Virus record (IMG/VR): IMGVR_UViG_3300021437_000024
Span: 1 to 59,225 of that record
DNA length: 59,225 bases
Direction: 5' to 3' (one strand)
Source of the DNA: a virus
In this document: in pieces, positions 39,671-45,777 of the stretch
Layout: every line of letters begins with the position of its first letter
Numbering within the stretch: position 1 is the stretch's first letter
Notes under the pieces: generated by a model
Seen by the model: the letters and a program-made list of their open reading frames with translations, nothing else
Told to the model about the DNA's origin: nothing
Database searches by the model: none
Program-made: the position numbers and the translations under genes

Positions 39671-39745
39671 GTTCACATAGGCATCAGACCATGTCCCAGT
39701 GCCTTGAATATGTGTTAACATTGTGTAGCTTGGTCTAATGACTAC
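39671..39745 (+). repeat. Hairpin spacer
   Basis: CACATA/TATGTG around GGCA/TGCC, then GTGTAG/CTACAC. No gene seen. Confidence 0.4.
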
Positions 39746-39766
39746 ACAGAGCCCTAGTAGATATTT

Positions 39767-39841
39767 GCGATGTTAGCTTAGTGGTAAAGCAGATGCCTCT
39801 AAAACATTTGATCGAGGGTTCGATCCCCTCACATCGCGCCA
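39767..39841 (+). tRNA. tRNA with 9-base anticodon loop (TCT or CTA)
   Basis: Perfect acceptor GCGATGT/ACATCGC, D-loop with GG, T-loop TTCGATC, GCCA end. The best anticodon stem AGATG/CATTT leaves loop CCTCTAAAA. Arg(TCT) with C33 or, read after T33, CTA. Confidence 0.7.
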
Positions 39842-39956
39842 GATTTATAACCCTAATTGAAAGGACGTGTCATGTTGTAGATGCCGAACAAAGATCCTCC
39901 ATAATAAACCTGCAGGTTTAATTAAATGTGCACGTTTATTATTTTTGGAGAATCAA

Positions 39957-40271
39957 ATGGAAAAGACTTTTTATATCAGTAAAGAACAATTTAATGCGGT
40001 AACAGCCGCTTGGAAAAATAGTAAAGATCACACCGCGTCTGAGCATATCGTTTATAACGTATTGCGCAACAAACCGGTTGATAATGGCTTTACGGAGAAA
40101 CACAAAAACATTCAAGGGTGTGATTCTTGGTATGGTTTTAATCAGGCATTAAATGATGCACGATGGATGTGTAAGCTCCAAAATGATAGTAAGAAGCAAC
40201 ACTTTAAACAACGCTTCGGTATTAATATGCCTGAAGATATTGTTTCAAAGTTTGAGGGAGTTCAGAAATGA
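39957..40271 (+). CDS. Hypothetical protein
   Basis: 104 residues from ATG 39957, with TTGGAG 6 bases upstream. FNAVTAAWKNSKDHTASEHIVYNVLRNKP suggests a helical fold. It overlaps the PTH2-like gene by 4 bases, so the two form an operon. A stem ATAATAAAC/GTTTATTAT lies in its leader. No family recognised. Confidence 0.7.
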   Translation: MEKTFYISKEQFNAVTAAWKNSKDHTASEHIVYNVLRNKPVDNGFTEKHKNIQGCDSWYGFNQALNDARWMCKLQNDSKKQHFKQRFGINMPEDIVSKFEGVQK

Positions 40272-40570
40272 ATCCCTACATTTATATGTTCGTGCGACGG
40301 GACTTGAGTGTCCCTCAACAAATAGTACAGACTGCTCACGCGGTCGATGAAATAGGAAAACGGTATCAATCCGGTAATGAAAATTATATGGTTTTGATAG
40401 ATGTTAAAAATGAACAATCATTAGTTGAAGTATCAGAATCCCTTAATGAAAAGGATATAGAACATGAGATGTTCTTTGAACCCGATATAGACTCATATAC
40501 AGCAATCGCAACACGTCCATTAATTGGTGATGAGCGTATGAGTTTGAAAGGTTATAGGTTAATGCGTTAA
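40268..40570 (+). CDS. Peptidyl-tRNA hydrolase 2-like protein
   Basis: 100 residues. YMFVRRDLSVPQQIVQTAHAVDEIGKRY follows the PTH2 pattern (hydrophobic strand, R-x-D-L, then Q-x-x-H-A helix), and the late FFEPDIDSYTAIAT resembles the PTH2 E-P/D-x-x-x-T-AI end. PTH2 frees tRNA from stalled peptidyl-tRNA. The tRNA-array setting supports it. Conserved Lys after the first strand is not evident, so activity is unsure. Confidence 0.7.
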   Translation: MNPYIYMFVRRDLSVPQQIVQTAHAVDEIGKRYQSGNENYMVLIDVKNEQSLVEVSESLNEKDIEHEMFFEPDIDSYTAIATRPLIGDERMSLKGYRLMR

Positions 40571-40595
40571 CTTTTATTTGCCACTGTGTTATAAT
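40567..40595 (+). promoter_or_regulatory. Early-type promoter before tRNA-Lys
   Basis: TTAACT, 17 nt beginning TTTATTTG, TATAAT after TGT; starts within the PTH2-like stop region and drives tRNA-Lys 10 bases after the -10. Confidence 0.75.
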
Positions 40596-40604
40596 AGTGG
40601 CTAT

Positions 40605-40678
40605 GGGCTTCAAACATTGTGGCGATGTAATCGGCTCTTAACCGATAAAGCAGAGTTCAATTCTCTGGAGGCCTACCA
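40605..40678 (+). tRNA. tRNA-Lys (CTT)
   Basis: Acceptor GGGCTTC/GAGGCCT, anticodon stem ATCGG/CCGAT with loop CTCTTAA, T-arm CAGAG-TTCAATT-CTCTG, ACCA end. Has its own promoter. Confidence 0.92.
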
Positions 40679-40680
40679 AG

Positions 40681-40709
40681 TTTACTTTTATTATTCTTTG
40701 TGGTATAAT
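40681..40709 (+). promoter_or_regulatory. Early-type promoter, leaderless transcript
   Basis: TTTACT, 17 nt beginning TTTATTATTC, TATAAT. The next gene's ATG is 7 bases after the -10, about where transcription starts. Confidence 0.8.
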
Positions 40710-40715
40710 TATATC

Positions 40716-41051
40716 ATGAAAAAATTGATCTCAATCCTCACTTTAATGCTAACAGCTTGCGCTAGCGTACAAAAAATTGATACTGTCGAACTTGTGAAAC
40801 CTACACGTTTCACTGAAGAATTCACTATGGTCGTTAAGGTCGTAGAATTCAGAAAAATGGAACAACTGTGTTCTAAACTCGGTACGGGTTATAGCTCTAA
40901 TGGTTGTTCTGTAACAAATCTGGATACCAAAACGTGTACGATTTATGTTCCTGAAGTATTGCAGATGGATGATACTAAAGGTATGAAAATCTGGGGTCAT
41001 GAATTAATGCACTGTGTTTATGGTAAATACCATCACACTGAGGATATGTAA
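40716..41051 (+). CDS. Lipoprotein with HExxH motif
   Basis: 111 residues. A Lys-rich start, a hydrophobic stretch and lipobox L-T-A-C at residues 12-15 mark a lipoprotein. Near the C-terminus, WGHELMHCVYGKYHH has the HExxH zinc-protease motif. It could act on envelope proteins or only bind zinc; the small size is unusual for a protease. Start ATG 40716 sits at the expected transcription start, with no ribosome site. Confidence 0.75.
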   Translation: MKKLISILTLMLTACASVQKIDTVELVKPTRFTEEFTMVVKVVEFRKMEQLCSKLGTGYSSNGCSVTNLDTKTCTIYVPEVLQMDDTKGMKIWGHELMHCVYGKYHHTEDM

Positions 41052-41058
41052 AATTAAT

Positions 41059-41141
41059 GCGGGTTTGGGGGAATTGGTAGTCCCAGCAGACTTAAAATCT
41101 GCCGTTAATTCGTATCGGTTCGAGTCCGATAACCCGCACCA
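41059..41141 (+). tRNA. tRNA-Leu (TAA)
   Basis: Perfect acceptor GCGGGTT/AACCCGC, loop CTTAAAA, T-loop TTCGAGT, ACCA end. Confidence 0.94.
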
Positions 41142-41147
41142 AATAAT

Positions 41148-41223
41148 CTGGCGTTCGTATAATGGATCAATACATTAGGCTTCTACCCTTTTGATGGGGG
41201 TTCGATTCCCTCACGCCGGACCA
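41148..41223 (+). tRNA. tRNA-Arg (TCT)
   Basis: Acceptor CTGGCGT/ACGCCGG, loop CTTCTAC, T-arm GGGGG-TTCGATT-CCCTC, ACCA end. The anticodon stem has two T-T mismatches at the base. Confidence 0.85.
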
Positions 41224-41356
41224 ATTGTTTTATAAGAATATCTCTGTTACGGTCACGTCTGCCGCCATAGGCAGAGACGGATCGGTAGCTGGCACTGCGA
41301 AAGTCTAGTCCTGCCAGGGATGAAGATGATATTTCAGAGCATTCTTATAAAACAAT
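41224..41356 (+). ncRNA. Spacer RNA closed by a 16-bp stem
   Basis: ATTGTTTTATAAGAAT and ATTCTTATAAAACAAT pair perfectly and enclose CGTCTGCC/GGCAGAGACG and TGGCA/TGCCA hairpins. It lies between tRNA-Arg and tRNA-Val. Confidence 0.65.
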
Positions 41357-41360
41357 TTAT

Positions 41361-41435
41361 GCCTCGTTAGCTCAGAAGTAGAGCAACACCCTTACAAGGT
41401 GAAGGTCGGGATTGCAAAATTCTCACGAGGTACCA
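41361..41435 (+). tRNA. tRNA-Val (TAC)
   Basis: Acceptor GCCTCGT/ACGAGGT, D-arm GCTC...GAGC, loop CTTACAA, T-loop TGCAAAA, ACCA end. Confidence 0.9.
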
Positions 41436-41437
41436 AT

Positions 41438-41596
41438 TTAGAAGCAGCTGGTAGAACAGCAACGGGTTCGGAGGTCTAGGGTCCGTGTCGTATGATGAGG
41501 TGAACGGTAGACGCAAGTCACACATCTAAAAGCCCATGAAGGCGATGACAATTTGGTTATGAGCACAGCGCAATGTCTCAGAATCCAAACTTCTAA
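41438..41596 (+). ncRNA. Possible structured spacer RNA
   Basis: TTAGAAG/CTTCTAA (7 bp) encloses GCTG/CAGC and CGGA/TCCG stems over about 145 bases; no frame. Weaker than the 41224 element. Confidence 0.35.
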
Positions 41597-41602
41597 TTAA
41601 TT

Positions 41603-41677
41603 GCTCGGGTAGCTCAGAGGAAGAGCACTTGGTCGACATCCAAGAGGTCGGGATTTCAAAATTCCCACCGAGCACCA
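41603..41677 (+). tRNA. tRNA-Val (GAC) with C33
   Basis: Acceptor GCTCGGG/ACCGAGC (6 pairs), anticodon stem CTTGG/CCAAG with loop TCGACAT (C at 33), ACCA end. Confidence 0.85.
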
Positions 41678-41682
41678 ATTAA

Positions 41683-41779
41683 TGGCATGATTCTAGATGG
41701 GCGATGTCCCGCGTGTTCGCAGGTTTGCAAGCCTAAACACAACACGAGAGAGGTGGTGAAACTCCGCCCTTGCCGACCA
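41683..41779 (+). tRNA. Class II tRNA-like gene, isotype unresolved
   Basis: Acceptor TGGCATG/CTTGCCG (6 pairs), T-arm GGTGG-TGAAACT-CCGCC, ACCA end, 97 nt. AGG/CCT around TTTGCAAG may be the anticodon arm (GCA, TGC or CAA possible). Last gene of the array. Confidence 0.5.
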
Positions 41780-41810
41780 AATAAATACTATCGAACTAAT
41801 TGGAGATTGT

Positions 41811-42170
41811 ATGAAAAAAGATACCTATATTTTTAATGCCGTTATCAATAACGTAGTTGATGGCGATACCGTAGATGCTACTGTTGATCTTGGTTTCTAT
41901 GTGAACTACAATACTCGACTTCGCCTCTACGGCATTAATACACCAGAACTTCATGCTACTGATGCAGTAGTCCGCGCAAAGGCACTAGAAGCAAAGAACT
42001 ATGTAATTAGTAAACTTCCAGTTGGTACTGCTGTAACACTACAGACATTTGGACAAGAGAAGTATGGCCGCTTTCTTGCCAAAGTATTCATTAGTGACTA
42101 TAATCTAAACGATGATCTGGTGGCTCAAGGACTTGCTACCATTTACTTCGGTAGCGGCCCCAAAACTTAA
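41811..42170 (+). CDS. Thermonuclease-like protein (SNase family)
   Basis: 119 residues with the staphylococcal nuclease core: VVDGDTVDATVDLGF, RLRLYGINTPEL and EKYGRFLAKVF, i.e. the Arg/Asp/Glu positions of the active site. Probably degrades nucleic acid; no signal peptide, so it acts in the cell. First gene after the tRNA region. Confidence 0.88.
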   Translation: MKKDTYIFNAVINNVVDGDTVDATVDLGFYVNYNTRLRLYGINTPELHATDAVVRAKALEAKNYVISKLPVGTAVTLQTFGQEKYGRFLAKVFISDYNLNDDLVAQGLATIYFGSGPKT

Positions 42171-42171
42171 G

Positions 42172-42200
42172 TTTTCTTTTATTCATTTCCGTGTTATAAT
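42172..42200 (+). promoter_or_regulatory. Early-type promoter, leaderless transcript
   Basis: TTTTCT, 17 nt beginning TTTATTC, TATAAT; the ATG of the toprim gene is 7 bases after the -10. Confidence 0.8.
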
Positions 42201-42206
42201 AATAAC

Positions 42207-42731
42207 ATGGAAACATTAGTTCATCATCTAAAGTCAAGGCATTGTGATCTAACGTTACACCGCCCTTGGCTTGACGAAGAAAATAATGTGGCCACGTTCC
42301 CACTCTGGAATCTCAGTGGCCAGATGGTCGGATACCAACAGTATCGACCCGATGCATCTAAGACACAAAATAATGATCCTAAGTTGGGTCGTTATTTCAC
42401 ACTCCGCAAGCAACCTACGCTTGCTTTATTCGGAGTTGAGTCTCTTCACCTAACACCCAAAGTTGTATTCTTGACGGAAGGTGTTTTTGACGCTTGTCGA
42501 TTAACCGAACGTGGGGTTAGTGCTCTGGCTGTTCTGTCGTGTGATGTGAACCGTGAGTACAGGGGTTGGCTCCGTGCTCTGAATCGCCGAGTTGTTGCTG
42601 TATGCGATAACGACGAGGCGGGGCGGAAATTGGCTAAGTTTGGTGATGAAGCAGTTTTCATGGCAGAAAAGGACTTGGGTGATTCTAGTGACGAAGAAGT
42701 CACAGAACTTTTGAGAAAGTATGGATTATGA
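42207..42731 (+). CDS. Toprim-domain primase-like protein
   Basis: 174 residues. The toprim motifs are VVFLTEGVFDACRL (Glu) and VVAVCDNDEAGRKLAKFG (DxD). An N-terminal LGRYFTLRKQPTLALFG resembles DnaG-type partial primases. It lacks a zinc-binding domain. It may be a short primase replacing gp61, or an accessory. Starts at the transcription start and overlaps the next gene by 4 bases. Confidence 0.82.
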   Translation: METLVHHLKSRHCDLTLHRPWLDEENNVATFPLWNLSGQMVGYQQYRPDASKTQNNDPKLGRYFTLRKQPTLALFGVESLHLTPKVVFLTEGVFDACRLTERGVSALAVLSCDVNREYRGWLRALNRRVVAVCDNDEAGRKLAKFGDEAVFMAEKDLGDSSDEEVTELLRKYGL

Positions 42732-42976
42732 AAAAGCCTTATTGGATTAAAGTTGGTCTTACAGATGAAACAAACGAGTTTGAGGGTCACCAAGGACATT
42801 GGGCGGATTGTTATTTCAGTAATTCCACATATAAAGCAATCATGTGGTATCTGCGTGGACCACTCATGGAAAATACTGGATGGGAAATTCGTGAGATGAC
42901 AGATGAAGAATTGAAGCAGTATCCAGAAGCATTGGAATTTCAAAAATTTTTGATTGAAGAATACGGTGAATTCTGA
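42728..42976 (+). CDS. Hypothetical protein
   Basis: 82 residues, acidic, Trp-rich (GHWADCYFSNSTYKAIMWYLRG). Start overlaps the toprim stop and its stop overlaps the HNH start. No family recognised. Confidence 0.65.
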   Translation: MKKPYWIKVGLTDETNEFEGHQGHWADCYFSNSTYKAIMWYLRGPLMENTGWEIREMTDEELKQYPEALEFQKFLIEEYGEF

Positions 42977-43341
42977 TGGCCAACATTGTTCTGAAAATGC
43001 TCTCAAGGAAGCAGTCCGGTAAATGTTACTATTGCGATTGTAGTATGGTTTTCTATAACCGTGTGGGCGGTTCTAATCTTGATAATTCTGCTACGATAGA
43101 ACATCTCCGTGACAAATGGGATACAAAAGGTAAGAAGGATTGGTCAGAAACTAATCTAGTAGCAGCTTGCAATAAATGTAATAGTCACCGCGGTTCGGTT
43201 CGCAATCGAATTGCACGGGCCTATTACCAAAAGAAAATGATGGAGGGCGGTGTTAAAGGTAAAGCCGCTAATATTAAAAGCTCTATTCTTTACGACCGTT
43301 ATGGCCCAATTCCACAAGAATTATTTGGGGTCTCGTTATGA
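42976..43341 (+). CDS. HNH endonuclease
   Basis: 121 residues. CYYCDCSM, then ATIEHLRDKWDTKG and NLVAACNKCNSHRG give the Cys4 zinc-type HNH core. Small phage HNH genes of this kind can be homing or packaging nucleases. Translationally coupled to its neighbours. Confidence 0.85.
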   Translation: MANIVLKMLSRKQSGKCYYCDCSMVFYNRVGGSNLDNSATIEHLRDKWDTKGKKDWSETNLVAACNKCNSHRGSVRNRIARAYYQKKMMEGGVKGKAANIKSSILYDRYGPIPQELFGVSL

Positions 43342-43409
43342 TTGCAGCTAGAGAAGTACGTTTGGGTTCTATGGGCGAAGAGGGGCCGTACATTCACGTT
43401 TCTTGGTAA
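43338..43409 (+). CDS. Very short frame (23 aa)
   Basis: Overlaps the HNH stop as ATGA and ends one base before the next promoter's -35. Coupled translation is possible; weak. Confidence 0.3.
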   Translation: MIAAREVRLGSMGEEGPYIHVSW

Positions 43410-43438
43410 TTTACTTTTATTCCTTTCCGTAGTATAAT
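43410..43438 (+). promoter_or_regulatory. Early-type promoter
   Basis: TTTACT, 17 nt beginning TTTATTCC, TATAAT. Drives 43462 onward. Confidence 0.85.
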
Positions 43439-43461
43439 TATTCCATTAACAAGGAAGCATC

Positions 43462-43737
43462 ATGGCACGCGGTAAATATTCTCCAACTGTAAATCACGCA
43501 TACTGGAAAGACCAGGAATGGTGGCACAAGTATAGCCGTGAAGCAGAAGAATTTACTCTCTATGATCCAGAAGGTTATGATAGCTACGGCTATAATGAAG
43601 CCGGTCTTGATCGTGCCGGAAATAGTGAATTTGCTTACTACGGCAATGATAATGATTCGGGTGAGAACTATCTGTACGATTCTGTTGCAGATGCCTGGGG
43701 ATTTGATGGTGAAAAACCTGTAAAGGGAGTTTGGTAA
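43462..43737 (+). CDS. Acidic Tyr-rich protein, unknown
   Basis: 91 residues. EEFTLYDPEGYDSYGYNEAG and YGNDNDSGENYLYDSVADAWG are strongly acidic and aromatic; it could be a DNA mimic or a scaffold-like peptide, but this is only from composition. AAGGAAG before the start. Confidence 0.65.
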   Translation: MARGKYSPTVNHAYWKDQEWWHKYSREAEEFTLYDPEGYDSYGYNEAGLDRAGNSEFAYYGNDNDSGENYLYDSVADAWGFDGEKPVKGVW

Positions 43738-44132
43738 TGGACGCAAAACAATTTGCATGGACATATATGGTGGCTATGGGTACAGCAAATGCCACCCCAT
43801 CGTATTATGGTGGATGGGACCCGGTTGATAAAAAGATTAAGACTTCACGCGGTCATCATGGTATTACATCATATCATGATGCTTTTCTAAAAATGATTCG
43901 TGAAATCGGCGTTGACTGGGATAAAACCGATGTACCAATGACGGATACACATGCGCAGTTCGAGGGCACATTTGCTGATTCTTCTACGAAAGAATATCTC
44001 GATGGTTGTTTGGTATTGAAGAATGGATACGAACAACACTGGATTGCAGAACCATATATTTCGAATGTGTTTGAAATAATGGCTGATATTGATAATTTTA
44101 AACAAAAATTTTATGATTATTTTGGAGAATAA
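43737..44132 (+). CDS. Hypothetical protein
   Basis: 131 residues, start overlapping the previous stop (TAATG). Contains RGHHGITSYHDAFLKMIREIG and EGTFADSSTKEYLDGCLVLKNG. No family recognised. Confidence 0.65.
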   Translation: MDAKQFAWTYMVAMGTANATPSYYGGWDPVDKKIKTSRGHHGITSYHDAFLKMIREIGVDWDKTDVPMTDTHAQFEGTFADSSTKEYLDGCLVLKNGYEQHWIAEPYISNVFEIMADIDNFKQKFYDYFGE

Positions 44133-44133
44133 T

Positions 44134-44580
44134 ATGGATAATCAAGCAATGTTTGCATTTACACAAGATGATTTGAATAAATTTGTTGATCTTTTGATCA
44201 CTGGCGAATACAAAAACGATAAATTGGCAGCCAGGTTGGCCAAGGTTGAACCTATTTTGTTCATGGATTTGGCAAAAGGTGATTCAGCTTCTGACCGTCA
44301 CATTGAAACAATTGATCCGGATCATATCACAATTTTTACTAATATTGTTGCGGGAAATCAAGTTGGCGCAATCAAGTTGATCCGCGAACATTTCAAAAAC
44401 TGTGGCTTGAAAGAAGCGAAGGACGTTGCGGATAATCTGCGCTTGTTTATGCGGAATCAACATATTGTTACTGACGATAATGTGTATGGAATTCAAATCA
44501 ACGGGATTATGTCGTATACAGATACTCACAAGTATTACCAGAAACTGCTAGATTCTTGCCGCTCATACTACGGAGTTTAA
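44134..44580 (+). CDS. Protein with ribosomal L7/L12-like C-terminal domain
   Basis: 148 residues from ATG 44134. GNQVGAIKLIREHFKNCGLKEAKDVAD matches the L7/L12 C-terminal pattern K-x-x-x-I-K-x-x-R-x-x-x-x-L-G-L-K-E-A-K-x-x-V. In L7/L12 that surface recruits translation factors. The N-terminal half is unlike L7/L12. It may tune host translation (inference). Confidence 0.7.
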   Translation: MDNQAMFAFTQDDLNKFVDLLITGEYKNDKLAARLAKVEPILFMDLAKGDSASDRHIETIDPDHITIFTNIVAGNQVGAIKLIREHFKNCGLKEAKDVADNLRLFMRNQHIVTDDNVYGIQINGIMSYTDTHKYYQKLLDSCRSYYGV

Positions 44581-44581
44581 T

Positions 44582-45190
44582 ATGCGGTTGATTCCTCAGA
44601 TTGTAGCAAAAGCCCGGTTTCGTTATGAAGTTGACGCTGAGGTGCGGGCTTATCATAATTTCGAGCATGCAACACGCGTAGCTCAAAATTGCTTGACACT
44701 GAATGAAAACGCAGCTGATGAACTTCTATATGCGGCGTTGTATCATGATGCTGTGTATATTCCCGGTTCCGGTGAAGATGCCAACGAACGATGCTCGGCG
44801 GCTGCATTTAAGAAGGATTGGAACACGTATTGTAAAAATTCTCTTCACAGAGTATCAGTTCTCGATGTTGAATCTGTGTGCCAGTTAATTAGAAATACAA
44901 GCATTGATATGCATTTAACGCATATGCGTCTGCAAGGCAATCTGGCCACATTGCTGGATGCTGATCTAGAATCTCTGGCAACTAATTATTATAAGTTTAC
45001 TTTAAATCAAGAAGCGATTATAATTGAACAAGGTGGTGAAGTTAATAAAGAGAATTTGCGCAAATGTGCAGAATTCCTGAGACAATTCCTTCAGGTACGA
45101 CCATCAATCTACCACACAGATAAAGCACGTGAGCTTTGGGAAAAACAAGCTCGTGAAAATATTTTGAAATTATTGGACGAAACTAAATGA
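44582..45190 (+). CDS. HD-domain phosphohydrolase
   Basis: 202 residues. YHNFEHATRV, then ALYHDAVYIPGSGEDANER and a late LLDADLESL give the H...HD...D metal set. Similar proteins hydrolyse nucleotides. Overlaps the next gene by 4 bases. Confidence 0.82.
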   Translation: MRLIPQIVAKARFRYEVDAEVRAYHNFEHATRVAQNCLTLNENAADELLYAALYHDAVYIPGSGEDANERCSAAAFKKDWNTYCKNSLHRVSVLDVESVCQLIRNTSIDMHLTHMRLQGNLATLLDADLESLATNYYKFTLNQEAIIIEQGGEVNKENLRKCAEFLRQFLQVRPSIYHTDKARELWEKQARENILKLLDETK

Positions 45191-45768
45191 CAACTTTTGT
45201 AGCAAGTGATATTCACTTTAACCACCTGAACATTCTGAAGTACTGCCCGCACCGGGGTGGGCCTGATACCGACTGGGATAAGGTTGCTAAGATGAATGAA
45301 CTGATTATCAGCAACTGGAACTCGCTGGTTAAACCAGAGGATGATATTTTTATTATCGGTGATGTTGCTATGGGACAAATCGAAAAAGCACCGGCCCTGA
45401 TTTCTCGACTGAACGGTCTGAAGTATCTGATCAAGGGTAATCACGACAAGACGCTGACAAAGAAACAAGCCGACGGAACTCGTTATAGTGATGGTCTGTT
45501 CGCATCGGTTCATGATTATCTAGAGACCTTTCATAAAGTAGACGGAAAGAAGCACTTCCTGTGTATGAGCCATTTTCCTATGTCACATTGGAACGGTATG
45601 AATCAAGGTTCTATGATGATTCATGGACACCTGCACGGTTCTCCATCTGGTCTGACGGGTCGTATTAAGGACGTTGGTATTGATACTAACAATCTGTTCC
45701 CGTATGTTCTGGATGATGTGGTCCGTGAATTACTGAAAATCGAGGTAATCCGAGATCACCATGAATGA
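45187..45768 (+). CDS. Metallophosphoesterase
   Basis: 193 residues with calcineurin-type motifs SDIHFNHLNIL, IIGDVAMGQ, IKGNHDKT, MSHFPMSHW and HGHLHGSP. Small phage and bacterial members act on nucleotides or unknown phosphodiesters. Coupled to the HD gene, so the two may work together. Confidence 0.88.
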   Translation: MTTFVASDIHFNHLNILKYCPHRGGPDTDWDKVAKMNELIISNWNSLVKPEDDIFIIGDVAMGQIEKAPALISRLNGLKYLIKGNHDKTLTKKQADGTRYSDGLFASVHDYLETFHKVDGKKHFLCMSHFPMSHWNGMNQGSMMIHGHLHGSPSGLTGRIKDVGIDTNNLFPYVLDDVVRELLKIEVIRDHHE

Positions 45769-45777
45769 CGATGAATT

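Noticed and set aside
41445-41600. Group I intron in the tRNA region
   Set aside because: I looked for P7/G-binding core sequences in the spacers and found none; tRNAs on both sides are complete.
42446-43006. 186-codon frame antisense to the toprim gene
   Set aside because: Shadow of a clear + strand gene run.
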